Positions 14,341-29,000 of a stretch of 64,000 nt of DNA are shown piece after piece; the stretch's first letter is position 1, and each line of letters begins with the position of its first letter. The DNA lies in assembly GCA_963965975.1 (NCBI GenBank), contig OZ014420.1, forward strand, positions 2,878,001 to 2,942,000. The letters run 5' to 3'. A model generated the notes under the pieces. It saw nothing but the letters and a program-made list of their open reading frames with translations, made no database searches and had not been told where the DNA came from. The position numbers and the translations under genes are program-made. This DNA comes from Xestospongia bergquistia. Lineage: Eukaryota; Porifera; Demospongiae; Haplosclerida; Petrosiidae.

Positions 14341-16959
14341 AAAGTCCTTTACACTTAGCAGTTTACATTATAAACTTCTCTCAATAGTCTTAACCTACTA
14401 AAGTCTTTAACTGAAAGACTTTAGAGCGTTAATGCAAAGTAACTTACTAAACTGTTAATAGCTGTTTATTTAGTTAGTGCCATAAAGTCCTTTAGACTGA
14501 GCAGTTTACTTTCTTAACTACTCTCAATAGTCAAACCTTCTAAAGTCTTTAACTTAAAGACTTTAGAGCGTTAATGCAAAGTAACTTACTAAACTGTTGA
14601 TAGCTGTTTATTTAGTTAGTGACATAAAGTCCTTTAGACTGAGCAGTTTACTTTATAAACTTCCCTCAATAGTCTAAACCTTCTAAAGTCTTTATCTTAA
14701 AGACTTTAGAGCGTTAATGCAAAGTAACTTACTAAACTGTTAATAGCTGTTTATTTAGTTAGTGCCATAAAGTCCTTTAAACTGAGCAGTTTACTTTCTT
14801 AACTACTCTCAATAGTCTAAACCTTCTAAAGTCTTTAACTTAAAGACTTTAGAGCGTTAATGCAAAGTAACTTACTAAACTGTTGATAGCTGTTTATTTA
14901 GTTAGTGCCATAAAGTCCTTTAGACTGAGCAGTTTACTTTATAAACTTCCCTCAATAGTATAAACCTTCTAAAGTCTTTAACTTAAAGACTTTAGAGCGT
15001 TAATGCAAACTAACTTACTAATCTGTTAATAGCTCTTTATTTAGTTAGTGCCATAAAGTCCTTTAGACTAAACAGTTTACTTTATAAACTTGTCTCAATA
15101 GTCTAAACCTTCTAAAGTCTTTAACTTAAAGACTTTAGAGCGTTAATGCAAACTAACTTACTAAACTGTTAATAGCTGTTTATTTAGTTAGTGCCATAAA
15201 GTCCTTTAGACTGAGCAGTTTACTTTATAAACTTGTCTCAATAGTCTAAACCTTCTAATGTCTTTAACTTAAAGACTTTAGAGCGTTAATGCAAACTAAC
15301 TTACTAAACTGTTAATAGCTGTTTATTTAGTTATTGCCATAAAGTCCTTTAGACTTAGCAGTTTACATTAAAAACTTCTCTCAATAGTCTAAACCTACTA
15401 AAGTCTTTAATTGAAAGACTTTAGAGCGTTAATGCAAACTAACTTTCTAAACTGTTAATAGCTGTTTATTTATTTAGTGCCATAAAGTCCTTTAGACTGA
15501 GCAGTTTACTTTATAAACTTCTCTCAATAGTCTAAACCTTCTAAAGTCTTTAACTTAAAGACTTTAGAGCGTTAATGGAAACTAAATTACTAAACTGTTA
15601 ATAGCTGTTTATTTAGTTAGTGCCATAAAGTCCTTTAGACTGAGCAGTTTACTTTATAAACTTCTCTCAATAGTCTAAATCTACTAAAGTCTTCACTTTA
15701 AAGACTTTAGAGCGTTAATGCAAACTAACTTACTAAACTGTTAATAGCTGTTTATTTAGTTATTGCCATAAAGTCCTTTAGACTTAGCAGTTTACATTAT
15801 AAACTTCTCTCAATAGTCTAAACCTACTAAAGTCTTTAATTGAAAGACTTTATAGCGTTAATGCAAACTAACTTACTAAACTGTTAATAGCTGTTTATTT
15901 ATTTAGTGCCATAAAGTCGTTTAGACTGAGCAGTTTACTTTATAAACTTCTATCAATAGTCTAAACCTTCTAAAGTCTTTAACTTAAAGACTTTAGAGCG
16001 TTAATGCACAGTAACTTACTAAACTGTTAATAGCTGTTTATTTAGTTAGTGCCATAAAGTCCTTTCGACTGAGCTGTTTACTTTATAAACTTCTCTAAAC
16101 AGTCTAAACCTTCTAAAATCTTTAACTCAAAGAATCTATAGAATTAATGCAAACTAATTTACTAAACTGTTAATAGCTGTTTATTTAGTTGGTGCCATAA
16201 AGCCCTTTAGACTGAGCAGTTTACTTTATATACTTCTCTCAATAGTCTAAACCTTCTAAAGTCTTTAACTTAAAGACTTTAGAGCGTTAATGCAAACTAA
16301 CTTACTAAACTGTTAATAGCTGTTTATTTAGTTAGTGCCATAAAGTCCTTTAGACTGAGCAGTTTACTTTATACACTTCTCTCAATCGTCTAAATCTACT
16401 AAAGTCTTTACTTCCATGACTTTAGAGCGTTAATGCAAAGTAACTTACTAAACTGTTAATAGCTGTTTATTTAGTTAGTGCCATAAAGTCCTTTAGACTG
16501 AGCAGTTTACTTTATAAACTTCTCTCAATAGTCTAAACCTTCTAAAGTCTTTAACTTAAAGACTTTAGAGCGTTAATGCAAACTAACTTACTAAACTGTT
16601 AATAGCTGTTTATTTAGTTAGTGCCATAAAGTCCTTTAGACTGAGCAGTTTACTTTCTTAACTACTCTCAATAGTCTAAACCTTCTAAAGTCTTTAACTT
16701 AAAGACTTTAGAGCGTTAATGCAAAGTAACTTACTAAACTGTTGATAGCTGTTTATTTAGTTAGTGCCATAAAGTCCTTTAGACTGAGCATTTTACTTTA
16801 TAATCTTCCCTCAATAGTCTAAACCTTCTAAAGTCTTTAACTTAAAGACTTTAGAGCGTTAATGCAAAGTAACTTACTAAACTGTTAATAGCTGTTTATT
16901 TATTTAGTGCCATAAAGTCCTTTAGACTGAGCAGTTTACTTTATAAAATTCACTCAATA

Positions 16960-18675
16960 GTCTAAACCATCTAAAGTCTTTAACTTAAAGACTTTAGAGC
17001 GTTAATGCAAACTAACTTACTAATCTGTTAATAGCTCTTTATTTAGTTAGTGCCATAAAGTCCTTTAGACAGAGCACTTTACTTTATAAACTTCTCTCAA
17101 TAGTCTAAGTCTTCTAAAGTCTTTAACTTAAAGACTTTAGAGCGTTAATGCAAACTAACTTAGTAAACTGTTAATAGCTGTTTATTTAGTTAGTGCCATA
17201 AAGTCCTTTAGACTGAGCAGTTTACTTTATAAACTTCTCTCAATAGTCTAAACCTTATAAAGTCTATAACTTAAAGACTTTAGAGCGTTAATGCAAAGTA
17301 ACTTACTAAACTGTTAATAGCTGTTTATTTAGTTAGAGCCATGAAGTCCTTTAGACTGAGCAGTTTACTTTCTTAACTACTCTCAATAGTCTAAACCTTC
17401 TAAAGTCTTTAACTTAAAGACTTTAGAGCGTTAATGCAAAGTAACTTACTAAACTGTTGATAGCTGTTTATTTAGTGAGTGCCATAAAGTCCTTTAGACT
17501 GAGCATTTTACTTTATAAACTTCCCTCAATAGTCTAAACCTTCTAAAGTCTTTATCTTAAAGACTTTAGAGCGTTAATGCAAAGTAACTTACTAAACTGT
17601 TAATAGCTGTTTATTTAGTTAGTGCCATAAAGTCCTTTAGACTTAGCAGTTTAAATTTTAAACTTCTCTCAATAGTCTTAACCTACTAAAGTCTTTAACT
17701 AAAAGACTTTAGAGCGTTAATGCAAACTAACTTACTAAACTGTTAATAGCTGTTTATTTATTCAGTGCCACAAAGTCCTTTAGACTGAGCAGTTTACTTT
17801 ATAAACTTCTCTCAATAGTCTAAACCTTCGAAAGTCTTTGACTTAAAGACTTTAGAGCGTTAATGCAAAGTAACTTACTAAACTGTTAATAGCTGTTTAT
17901 TTAGTTAGTGCCATAAAGTCCTTTAGACTGAGCTGTTTACTTTATAAACTTCTCTCAATAGTCTAAACCTTCTAAAATCTTTAACTCAAAGAATCTATAG
18001 AATTAATGCAAACTAACTTACTAAACTGTTAATAGCTGTTTATTTAGTTGGTGCCATAAAGCCCTTTAGACTGAGCAGTTTACTTCATAAACTTCTCTCA
18101 ATAGTCTAAACCTTCTAAAGTCTTTAACTTAAAGACTTTAGAGCGTTAATGCAAACTAACTTACTAAACTGTTAATAGCTGTTTATTTAGTTAGTGCCAT
18201 AAAGTCCTTTAGACTGAGCAGTTTACTTTATACACTTCTCTCAATAGTCTAAATCTACTAAAGTCTTTACTTTAAAGACTTTAGAGCGGTAATGCAAACT
18301 AACTTACTAAACTGTTAATAGCTGTTTATTTAGTTACTGCCATAAAGTCCTTTAGACTTAGCAGTTTTCATTATAAACTTCTCTCAACAGTCTAAACCTA
18401 CTAAAGTCTTTAATTGAAAGACTTTAGAGCGTTAATGCAAACTAACTTACTAAACTGTTAATAGCTGTTTATTTATTTAGTGCCATAAAGTCCTTTAGAC
18501 TGAGCAGTTTTCTTTATAAACTTCTCTCAATAGTCTAAACCTTCTAAAGTCTTTAACTTAAAGACTTTAGAGCGTTAATGCAAAGTAACTTACAAAACTG
18601 TTAATAGCTGTTTATTTAGGTAGTGCCATAAAGTCCTTTCAAATGAGCAGTTTACTTTATAAACTTCTCTCAATA
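16960..18675. repeat. 12-monomer unit, copy 1 (1716 bp)
   Basis: TAATCTG with GACAGAGCAC at 17021 recurs at 18737, exactly 1716 bp (12 x 143) later. Every intervening variant repeats in order: GTTAGAGCCATGAAG, CTGTTGATAG, CTTAACCTAC with TAACTAAAAG, GAATCTATAGAATTAATGC, GTTACTGCC with TTTTCATTATAAAC, and TTTAGGTAG with TTTCAAATGAGC. The junction with copy 2 lies near 18675. Confidence 0.85.
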
Positions 18676-20391
18676 GTCTAAACCATCTAAAGTCTTTAAC
18701 TTAAAGACTTTAGAGCGTTAATGCAAACTAACTTACTAATCTGTTAATAGCTCTTTATTTAGTTAGTGCCATAAAGTCCTTTAGACAGAGCACTTTACTT
18801 TATAAACTTCTCTCAATAGTCTAAGTCTTCTAAAGTCTTTAACTTAAAGACTTTAGAGCGTTAATGCAAACTAACTTAGTAAACTGTTAATAGCTGTTTA
18901 TTTAGTTAGTGCCATAAAGTCCTTTAGACTGAGCAGTTTACTTTATAAACTTCTCTCAATAGTCTAAACCTTCTAAAGTCTTTAACTTAAAGACTTTAGA
19001 GGGTTAATGCAAAGTAACTTACTAAACTGTTAATAGCTGTTTATTTAGTTAGAGCCATGAAGTCCTTTAGACTGAGCAGTTTACTTTCTTAACTACTCTC
19101 AATAGTCTAAACCTCCTAAAGTCTTTAACTTAAAGACTTTAGAGCGTTAATGCAAAGTAACTTACTAAACTGTTGATAGCTGTTTATTTAGTTAGTGCCA
19201 TAAAGTCCTTTAGACTGAGCATTTTACTTTATAAACTTCCCTCAATAGTCTAAACCTTCTAAAGTCTTTATCTTAAAGACTTTAGAGCGTTAATGCAAAG
19301 TAACTTACTAAACTGTTAATAGCTGTTTATTTAGTTAGTGCCATAAAGTCCTTTAGACTTAGCAGTTTACATTTTAAACTTCTCTCAATAGTCTTAACCT
19401 ACTAAAGTCTTTAACTAAAAGACTTTAGAGCGTTAATGCAAAGTAACTTACTAAACTGTTAATAGCTGTTTATTTATTCAGTGCCATAAAGTCCTTTAGA
19501 CTGAGCAGTTTACTTTATAAACTTCACTCAATAGTCTAAACCTTCTAAAGTCTTTAACTTAAAGACTTTAGAGCGTTAATGCAAAGTAACTTACTAAACT
19601 GTTAATAGCTGTTTATTTAGTTAGTGCCATAAAGTCCTTTAGACTGAGCTGTTTACTTTATAAACTTCTCTCAATAGTCTAAACCTTCTAAAATCTTTAA
19701 CTCAAAGAATCTATAGAATTAATGCAAACTAACTTACTAAACTGTTAATAGCTGTTTATTTAGTTGGTGCCATAAAGCCCTTTAGACTGAGCAGTTTACT
19801 TCATAAACTTCTCTCAATAGTCTAAACCTTCTAAAGTCTTTAACTTAAAGACTTTAGAGCGTTAATGCAAACTAACTTACTAAACTGTTAATAGCTGTTT
19901 ATTTAGTTAGTGCCATAAAGTCCTTTAGACTGAGCAGTTTACTTTATACACTTCTCTCAATAGTCTAAATCTACTAAAGTCTTTACTTTAAAGACTTTAG
20001 AGCGGTAATGCAAACTAACTTACTAAACTGTTAATAGCTGTTTATTTAGTTACTGCCATAAAGTCCTTTAGACTTAGCAGTTTTCATTATAAACTTCTCT
20101 CAACAGTCTAAACCTACTAAAGTCTTTAATTGAAAGACTTTAGAGCGTTAATGCAAACTAACCTACTAAACTGTTAATAGCTGTTTATTTATTTAGTGCC
20201 ATAAAGTCCTTTAGACTGAGCAGTTTACTTTATAAACTTCTCTCAATAGTCTAAACCTTCTAAAGTCTTTAACTTAAAGACTTTAGAGCGTTAATGCAAA
20301 GTAACTTACAAAACTGTTAATAGCTGTTTATTTAGGTAGAGCCATAAAGTCCTTTCAAATGAGCAGTTTACTTTATAAACTTCTCTCAATA
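18676..20391. repeat. 12-monomer unit, copy 2 (1716 bp)
   Basis: Direct tandem copy of 16960-18675 with only scattered substitutions (for example TTCTAAAGTC for TATAAAGTC, and AGAGGG). It ends with TTTAGGTAGAGCC and TTTCAAATGAGC near 20370, after which the array continues with TAAACCTTC rather than TAAACCATC. Confidence 0.85.
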
Positions 20392-21289
20392 GTCTAAACC
20401 TTCTAAAGTCTTTAACTTAAAGACTTTAGAGCATTAATGCAAACTAACTTACTAAACTGTTAATAGCTGTTTATTTAGTTTGTGCCATAAAGTCTTTTAG
20501 ACTGAGCACTTTACTTTATAAACTTCTCTCAATAGTCTAAACCTTCTAAAGTCTTTATCTTAAAGACTTTAGAGCGTTAATGCAAAGTAACTTACTAAAC
20601 TGTTAATAGCTGTTTATTTAGTTAGTGCCATAAAGTCCTTTAGACTGAGCAGTTTACTTTCTTAACTACTCTCAATAGTCTAAACCTTCTAAAGTCTTTA
20701 ACTTAAAGACTTTAGAGCGATAATGCAAAGTAACTTACTAAACTGTTGATAGCTGTTTATTTAGTTAGTGCCATAAAGTCCTTTACACAGAGCATTTTAC
20801 TTTATAAACTTCCCTCAATAGTCTAAACCTTCTAAAGTCTATAACTTAAAGACTTTAGAGCGTTAATGCAAAGTAACTTACTATACTGTTAATAGCTGTT
20901 TATTTAGTTAGTGCCATTAAGTCCTTTAGACTGAGCAGTTTACTTTATTAACTACTCTCAATAGTCTAAACCTTCTAAAGTCTTTAACTTAAAGACTTTA
21001 GAGCGTTAATGCAAAGTAACTTACTAAACTGTTGATAGCTGTTTATTTATTTAGTGCCATAAAGTCCTTTAGACTGAGCAGTTTACTTTATAAACTTCCC
21101 TCAATAGTCTAAACCTTCTAAAGTCTTTAACTTAAAGACTTTAGAGCGTTAATGCAAACTAACTTACTAATCTGTTAATAGCTCTTTATTTAGTTAGTGC
21201 CATAAAGTCCTTTAGACTGAGCAGTTTACTTTATAAACTTCTCTCAATAGTCTAAGTCTTCTAAAGTCTTTAACTTAAAGACTTTAGAG

Positions 21290-24200
21290 CGTTAATGCAA
21301 ACTAACTTACTAAACGGCTAATAGCTGTTTATTTAGTTAGTGCCATAAAGTCCTTTAGATTAAGCAGTTTACTTTATAAACTTGTCTCAATAGTCTAAAC
21401 CTTCAAAGGTCTTTAACTTAAAGACTTTAGAGCGTTAATGCAAAGTAACTTACTAAACTGTTAATAGCTGTTTATTTAGTTAGTGCCATAAAGTCCTTTA
21501 GACTGAGCAGCTTACTTCATAAAATTCTCTCAATAGTCTAAACCTTCTAAAGTCTTTATCTTAAAGACTTTAGTGCGTTAATGCAAACTAACTTACTAAA
21601 CTGTTAATAGCTGTTTATTTAGTGGGTGCCATAAAGTCCTTTAGACTGAGCAGTTTACTTTATAAACTTCTCTCAATAGTCTAAATATACTAAAGTCTTT
21701 AACTTAATCACTTTATAGCGTTAATGCAAACTAACTTACTAAACTGTTAGTAGCTGTTTATTTAGTTAGTGCCATAAAGTCCTTTAGACTGAGCAGTTTA
21801 CTTTATGTACTTCTCTCAATAGTATAAATTTACTAAAGTCCTTAACTTAAAGAGTTTAGAGCGTTAATGCAAACTAACTTACTAAACTGTTAATAGCTGT
21901 TTATTTAGTTAGTGCCATAAAGGCCTTTAGACTGAGCAGTTTACTTTATAAACTTCTCTCAATAGTCTAAACCTTCTAAAGTCTTTAACTTAAAGACTTT
22001 AGAGCGTTAATGCAAAGTAACTTACTAAAGTGTTAATAGCTGTTTATTTAGTTAGTTCCATAAAGTCCTTTAGACTGAGCAGCTTACTTCGTAAAATTCT
22101 CTCAATAGTCTAAACCTTCTAAAGTCTTTATCTTAAAGACTTTAGAGCGCTAATACAAATTACTGTTAATAGCTGTTTATTTATTTGGTGCCATAAAGTC
22201 CTTTAGACTGAGCAGTTTACTTTATAAACTTCTCTCAATAGTCTAAATATACTAAAGTCTTTAACTTAATCACTTTATAGCGTTAATGCCAACTAACTTA
22301 CTAAACTGTTAATAGCTGTTTATTTATTTAGTGCCATAAAGTCCTTTAGACTGAGCAGTTTACTTTATAAACTTCTCTCAATAGTCTAAACCTTCTAAAG
22401 TCTTTAACTTAAAGACTTTGGAGCGTTAATGCAAACTAACTTACTAAACTGTTAATAGCTGTTTAATTAGTTAGGGCCATAAAGTCCTTTAGACTGAGCA
22501 GTTTACTTTATAAACTTCTCTCAATAGTCTAAATCTTCTAAAGACTTTAACTTAAAGACTTTAGAGCGTTAATGCAAAGTAACTTACTAAACTGTTAATA
22601 GCTGTTTATTTAGTTAGTGCCATAAAGTCCTTTAGACTGAGCAGTTTTCTTTATAAACTACTCTCAATAGTCAAAATCTACTAAAGTCTTTAACTTAAAG
22701 ACTTTAGAGCGTTAATGCAAACTAACTTACTAAACTGTTAATAGCTGTTTATTTAGTTAGTGCCATAAAGTCCTTTAGACTGAGCAGTTTACTTTATAAA
22801 CTTCTCTCAATAGTCTAAATCTTCTAAAGTCTTTAACTTAAAGACTTTAGAGCGTTATGGCAAACTAACTTACTGAACTGTTAATAGCTGTTTATTTAGT
22901 TAGTGCCATAAAGTCCTTTAGACTGAGCAGTTTTCTATATAAACTTCTCTCAAAAGTCTAAATCTAATAAAGTCTTCAACAAAAAGACTTTAGAGCGTTA
23001 GTGCAAACAAACTTACTAAACTGTTAATAGCTGTTTATTTAGTTAGTGCCATAAAGTCCTTTAAACTGAGCAGTTTACTTTATAAACTTCCCTCAATAGT
23101 CTAAGCCTTCTAAAGTCTTTAACTTAAAGACTTTAGAGCGTTAATGCAAACTAACTTACTAAACAGTTAATAGCTGTTTATTTAGTTAGTGCCATAAAGT
23201 CCTTTAGACTGAGCAGTTTACTTTATAAACTTCTCTCAATATTCTAAACCTTCTCAAGTCTTTAACTTAAAGACTTTAGAGCGTTAATGCAAACAAACTT
23301 ACTAAACTGTTAATAGCTGTTTATTTAGTTAGTGCCATAAAGTCCTTTAGACTGAGCAGTTTACTTTATAAACTTCTGTCAATAGTCTAATCCTTCTAAA
23401 GTCTTTAACTTAAAGACTTTAGAGCGTTAATGCAAACTAACTTACTAAACTGTTAATAGCTGTTTATTTAGTTAACGCCATAAAGTCCTTTAGAATGAGC
23501 AGTTTACTTTATAAACTTCTCTAAACAGTCTAAACCTTCTAAAGTCTTTAACTCAAAGACTTTATAGAGTTAATGCAAACTAACTTACTAAACTGTTAAT
23601 AGCTTGTTATTTTGTTAGTGCCATAAAGCCCTTTAGACTGAGCAGTTTACTTTATAAACTTATCTCAATAGTCTAAACCTTCTAAAGTCTTTAACTTAAA
23701 GACTTTAGAGCGTTAATGGAAGCTAACTTACTAAACTGTTAATAGCTGTTTATTTAGTTAGTGCCATAAAGTCCTTTAGACTGAGCAGTTTACTTTATAA
23801 ACTTCTCTCAATAGTCTAAATCTTCTAAAGTCTTTAACTTAAAGACTTTATAGCGTTAATGCAAACTAACTTACTAAACTGTTAATAGCTGTTTCTTTAT
23901 TTAGTGCCATAAATTCCTTTAGACTGAGCAGTTTACTTTATAAACTTCTGTCAATAGTCTAAATCTTCTAATGTCTTTACCTTAAAGAGTTTAGAGCATT
24001 AATGCAAACTAACTTACTAAACTGTTAATAGCTCATTATTTAGTTATTGCCATAAAGTCCTTTAGACTGAGCAGTTTACATTATAAACTTCTCTCAATAG
24101 TCTAAACCTACTAAAGTCTTTCATTGAAAGACTTTAGAGCAGTAATGCAAACTAACTTACTAAACTGTTAATAGCTGTTTATTTAGTTAGTGCCATAAAG

Positions 24201-24500
24201 TCCTTTAGACTAAGCAGTTTACTTTATAAAATTCTCTCAATTGTCTAAACCTTCTAATGTCTTTAACATAAAGACTTTCGAGCATTAATGCAAACTAACT
24301 TACTAAACTGTTAATAGCTGTTTATTTAGTTAGTGCTAGAATTTCCTTTAGACTGAGCAGTTTACTTTATAAACTTATCTCAATAGTCTAAGTCTACTGA
24401 AGTCTTTCATTTAAAGACTTTAGAGCGTTAATGCAAAGTAACTTACTAAACTGTTAATAGCTGTTTATTTAGTTAGTGCCATAAAGTCCTTTAGACTGAG
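21290..24500. repeat. Block D, copy 2 (about 3.2 kb)
   Basis: A distal copy of 2430-5490 with the same order of variant monomers. It carries an 11-bp deletion at about 22150 (CTAATACAAATTACTG) and one extra monomer near 23830-23970 (TTTCTTTATTTAG, AAATTCC). At about 24500 it switches directly into block H, whereas copy 1 passes through another six monomers first, so the two blocks have been rejoined differently. Confidence 0.85.
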
Positions 24501-26030
24501 CAGTTTACATTATAAACTTCTTGAAATAGTCTAAACATTCTGAAGTCTTTACCTTAAAGACTTTAGAGCGTTAATGCAAACTATCTTATTAAACTGCTAA
24601 TAGCTGTTTGTTTAGATAGTGCCATAAAGTCCTTTAGACTGAGCAGTTTACTTTATAAACTTCTCTCACTAGTCTAAACCTACTAAAGTCTTTAATTTAA
24701 AGACTTTAGAGCGTTAACGCAAACTAACTTACTAAACTGTTAATAGCTGTTTATTTTCTTAGTGCCATAAAGTCCTTTAGACTGAGCAGTTTACTTTATA
24801 TACTTCTCTCAATAGCCTAAACCTACTAAAGTCTTTAATTTAAAGACTTTAGAGAGTTAATGCAAACTAACTTACTAAACACTTAATAGCTGTTTATTTA
24901 GTTAGTGCCATAAAGTCCTTTAGACTGAGCAGTTTACTTTATTAACTTCTCTAAACAGTGTAAACCTTCTAAAGCCTTTAACTCAAAGACTTTAGAGAGT
25001 TAATGCAAACTAACTTACTAAACTGTTAATAGCTGTTTACCTAGTTAGTGCCATAAAGCCCTTTAGACTGAGCAGTTTACTTTATAAACTTCTCTCAATA
25101 GTCTAACCTTCTAAAATCTTTAACTTAAAGACTTTAGAGCGTTAATGCAAACTATCTTACTAAACTGTTAATAGCTGTTTATTTATTTAGTGCCATAAAG
25201 TCCTTTAGACTGAGCAGTGTACTTTATAAACTTCTCTCAATAGTGTAAACCTTCTAAAGTCTTTAACTTAAAGACTTTAGAGCGTTAATGCAAAGTAACT
25301 TACTAAACTGTTAATAGCTGTTTATTTAGTTAGTGCCATAAAGTCCTTTAGACTGAGCTGTTTACTTTATAAACTTCTCTCAATAGTCTAAACCTTCTAA
25401 AGTCTTTAACTTAAAGACTTTAGAGCGTTAATGCAAACTAACTTACTAAACTGTTAATAGCTGTTTATTTAGTTAGTGCCATAAAGTCCTTTAGACTGAG
25501 CAGTTTACTTTATAAACTTCTCTCAATAGTCTAAGTCTTCTAAAGTCTTTAACTTAAAGACTTTAGAGCGTTAATGCAAACTAACTTACTAAACTGTTAA
25601 TAGCTGTTTATTTAGTTAGTGCCACAAAGTCCTTTAGACTGAGCAGTTTACTTTATAAACTTCTCTCAATAGTCTAAACCTTCAAAAGCCTTTAACTTAA
25701 AGACTTTAGAGCGTTAATGCAAACTAACTTACTAAACTTTAAATAGCTTTTTATTAATTTAATGCCATGAAGTCCTTTAGACTGAGCAGTTTACTTTATA
25801 AACTTCTCTCAATAGTCTAAACCTTCTAAAGTCTTTAACTTAAAGACTTTAGAGCGTTAATGCAAACTAACTTTTAAACTCTTAATAGCTGTTTATTTAG
25901 TTAGTGCCATAAAGTCCTTTAGAATGAGCAGTTTACTTTATAAACTTCTCTCAATAGTCTAAATATACTAAAGTCTTTAACTTAATGACTTTAGAGCGTT
26001 AATGTAAACTAACTTACTAAACTGTTAATA
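24500..26030. repeat. Higher-order block H, copy 4
   Basis: The opener at 24576 is preceded by TTCTTGAAATAG and followed by the same order of variants as 6431-7860, down to the shortened ACTTTTAAACT monomer and the AATATACTAAAG/TTAATGAC monomer. It has more private changes (GTTTAGATAG, ATTTTCTTAG, TTAATTTAATGCCATG), so it is the oldest or least homogenised copy. Confidence 0.75.
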
Positions 26031-29000
26031 GCTGTTTATTTAGTTAGTGCCATAAATTCCTTTAGACTGAGCAGTTTACTTTATAAACTTCTCTCGATAG
26101 TCTAAACCTTCTAAAGTCTTTAACTTAAAGACTTTAGAGCGTTAATGCAAACTAACTTACTAAACTGTTAATAGCTCTTTATTTAGTTAGTGCCATAAAG
26201 TCCTTTAGACTGAGCAGTTTACTTTATAAACTTCTCTCAATAGTCTAAACCTTCTAAAGTCTTTAACTTAAAGACTTTAGAGCGTTAATGCAAACTAACT
26301 TACTAAACTGTTAATAGCTATTTATTTAGTTAGTGCGATAAAGTCCTTTAGACTGAACAGTTTTCTTTATAAACTTCTCTCAATAGTCTAAATCTACTAA
26401 AGTCTTTAACTAAAAGACTTTAGAGCGTTAATGCAAACTAACTTACTAAACTGTTAATAGCTGTTTATTTAGTTAGTGCATAAAGTCCTTTAGACTGAGC
26501 AGTTTACTTTATAAACTTCTGTCAATAGTCTAAATCGTCTAAAGTCTTTAACTTAAAGACCTTAGAGCGTTAATGCAAACTAACTTACTGAACTGTTAAT
26601 AGCTGTTTATTTAGTTAGTGCCATAAAGTCCTTTAGACTGAGCAGTTTACTTTAAAAACTTATCTCAATAGTCTAAATCTACCAAAGTCTTTAACTAAAA
26701 GACTTTAGAGCGTTAATGCAAACTAACTTACTAAACTGTTAATAGCTGTTTATTTAGTTAGTGCCATAAAGTCCTTTAGACTGAGCAGTTTACTTTATAA
26801 ACTTCTCTCAATAGTCTAAACCTTCTAAAGTCTTTAAATTAAAGACTTTAGAGCGTTAACGCAAACTAACTTACTAAACAGTTAATAGCTGTTTATTTAG
26901 TTAGTGCCATAAAGTCCTTTAGACTGAGCAGTTTACTTTATAAACTTCTCTCAATAGTCTAAACCTTCTCAAGTCTTTAACTTAAAGACTTTAGAGCGTT
27001 AATGCAAACTATCTTACTAAACTGTTGATAGCTGTTTATTTAGTTAGTGCCATCAAGTCCTTTAGACTGAGCACTTTACTTTATAAACTTCTCTAAACAG
27101 TCTATACCTTCTAAAGTCTTTACTTAAAGACTTTAGAGCGTTAATGCAAAGTAATTTACTAAACTGTTAATAGCTGTTTATTTATTTAGTGCCATAAAGT
27201 CCTTTAGACTGAGCAGTTTACTTTATAAACTTCTCTCAATAGTCTAAACCTTCTAAAGTCTTTAACTTAGAGACTTTAGAGCGTTAATGCAAAGTAACTA
27301 ACTAAACTGTTAATAGCTGTTTATTTAGTTAGTGCCATAAAGTCCTTTAGACTGAGGAGTTTACTTTATACACTTCTCTCAATAGTCTAAACCTACTAAA
27401 GTCTTTAACATAAAGACTTTAGAGCGTTAAAGCAAACTAACTTACTAAACTGTTAATAGCTGTTTATTTAGTTAGTGCCATAAAGTCCTTTAGACTGAGC
27501 AGTTTACTTTATAAACTTCTCTCAATAGTCTACACGTCCTAAAGTCTTTAAACTTAACGACTTTACAGCATTAATGCAAAGTAACTTACTAAACTGTTAG
27601 TAGCTGTTTATTTAGTTAGTGCCATAAAGTCCTTTAGACTGAGCAGTTTACATTATAAACTTCTTGAAATAGTCTAAACCTTCTAAAGTCTTTAACTTAA
27701 AGATTTTAGAGCGTTAATACAAAGTAACTTACTAAACTGTTAAAGCTGTTTATTTAGTTATTGCCATAAAGTCCTTTAGACTGAGCAGTTTACTTTATAA
27801 ACTTCTCTCAATAGTCTAAATCTACTAAAGTCCTTAACTTAAAGACTTTAGAGAGTTAATGCAAAGTAACTTACTAAACTGTTAATAGCTGTTTATTTAG
27901 TTAGTGCCATAAAGTCCTTTAGACTGAGCAGTTTACTTTATAAACTTCTCTCAATAGTCTATACCTTCTAAAGTCTTTAACTTAAAGACTTTAGAGCGTT
28001 AATGCAAACTAACTTACTAAACTGTTAATAGCTGTTTATTTAGTTTGTGCCATAAAGTCCTTTAGACTGAGCAGTTTACTTTATGAACGTCTAACAATAG
28101 TCTAAACCTTCTAAAGTCTTTAACTTAAAGACTTAAAACGTTAATGCAAACTAACTTACTAAACTGTTAATAGCTTTTTATTTATTTAGTGCCATAAAGT
28201 CCTTTAGACTGAGCAGTTTACTTTAAAAACTTGTCCCCATAGTGTAAACCTTCTAAAGTCTTTAACTTAAAGACTTTAGAGCGTTAATGCAAAGTAACTT
28301 TCTAAACTGTTAATAGCTGTTTATTTAGTTAGTGCCATAAAGTCCTTTAGACTGAGCAGTTTACTTTATAAACTTCTCTCAATAGTCTAAACCTTCTAAA
28401 GTCTTTAACTTAAAGACTTTAGAACGTTAATGCAAAGTAACTTACTAAACTGTTAATAGCTGTTTATATAGTTAGTGCCATAAAGTCCTTTAGACTGAGC
28501 AGTTTACTTTATAAACTTCTCTAAACAGTCTAAACCTCTAAAGTCTTTAACTTAAACACTTTAGAGCGTTAATGCAAACAAACTTACTTAACTGTTAATA
28601 GCTGTTTATTTAGTTAGTGCCATAAAGTCCTTTAGTCTGTGCAGTTTACTTTATAAACTTCTCTCAATAGTCTAAATCTACTAAAGTCTTTAACTAAAAG
28701 ACTTTAGAGCGTTAATCCAAACTAACTTACTAAACTGTTAATAGCTGTTTATTTAGTTAGTGCCATAAAGTCCTTTAACTGAGCAGTTTACTTTATAAAC
28801 TTCTCTCAATAGTCTAAACCTTCTAAAGCCTTTAAGATAAAGACTTTAGAGCGTTAATGCAAAGTAACTTACTAAACTGTTAAAAGCTGTTTATTTAGTT
28901 AGTGCCATAAAGTCCTTTAGACATAGCAGTTTATATTTATAAACTTCTCTCAATAGTCTAAATCTACTAAAGTCTTTAACTAAAAGACTTTACAGCGTTA

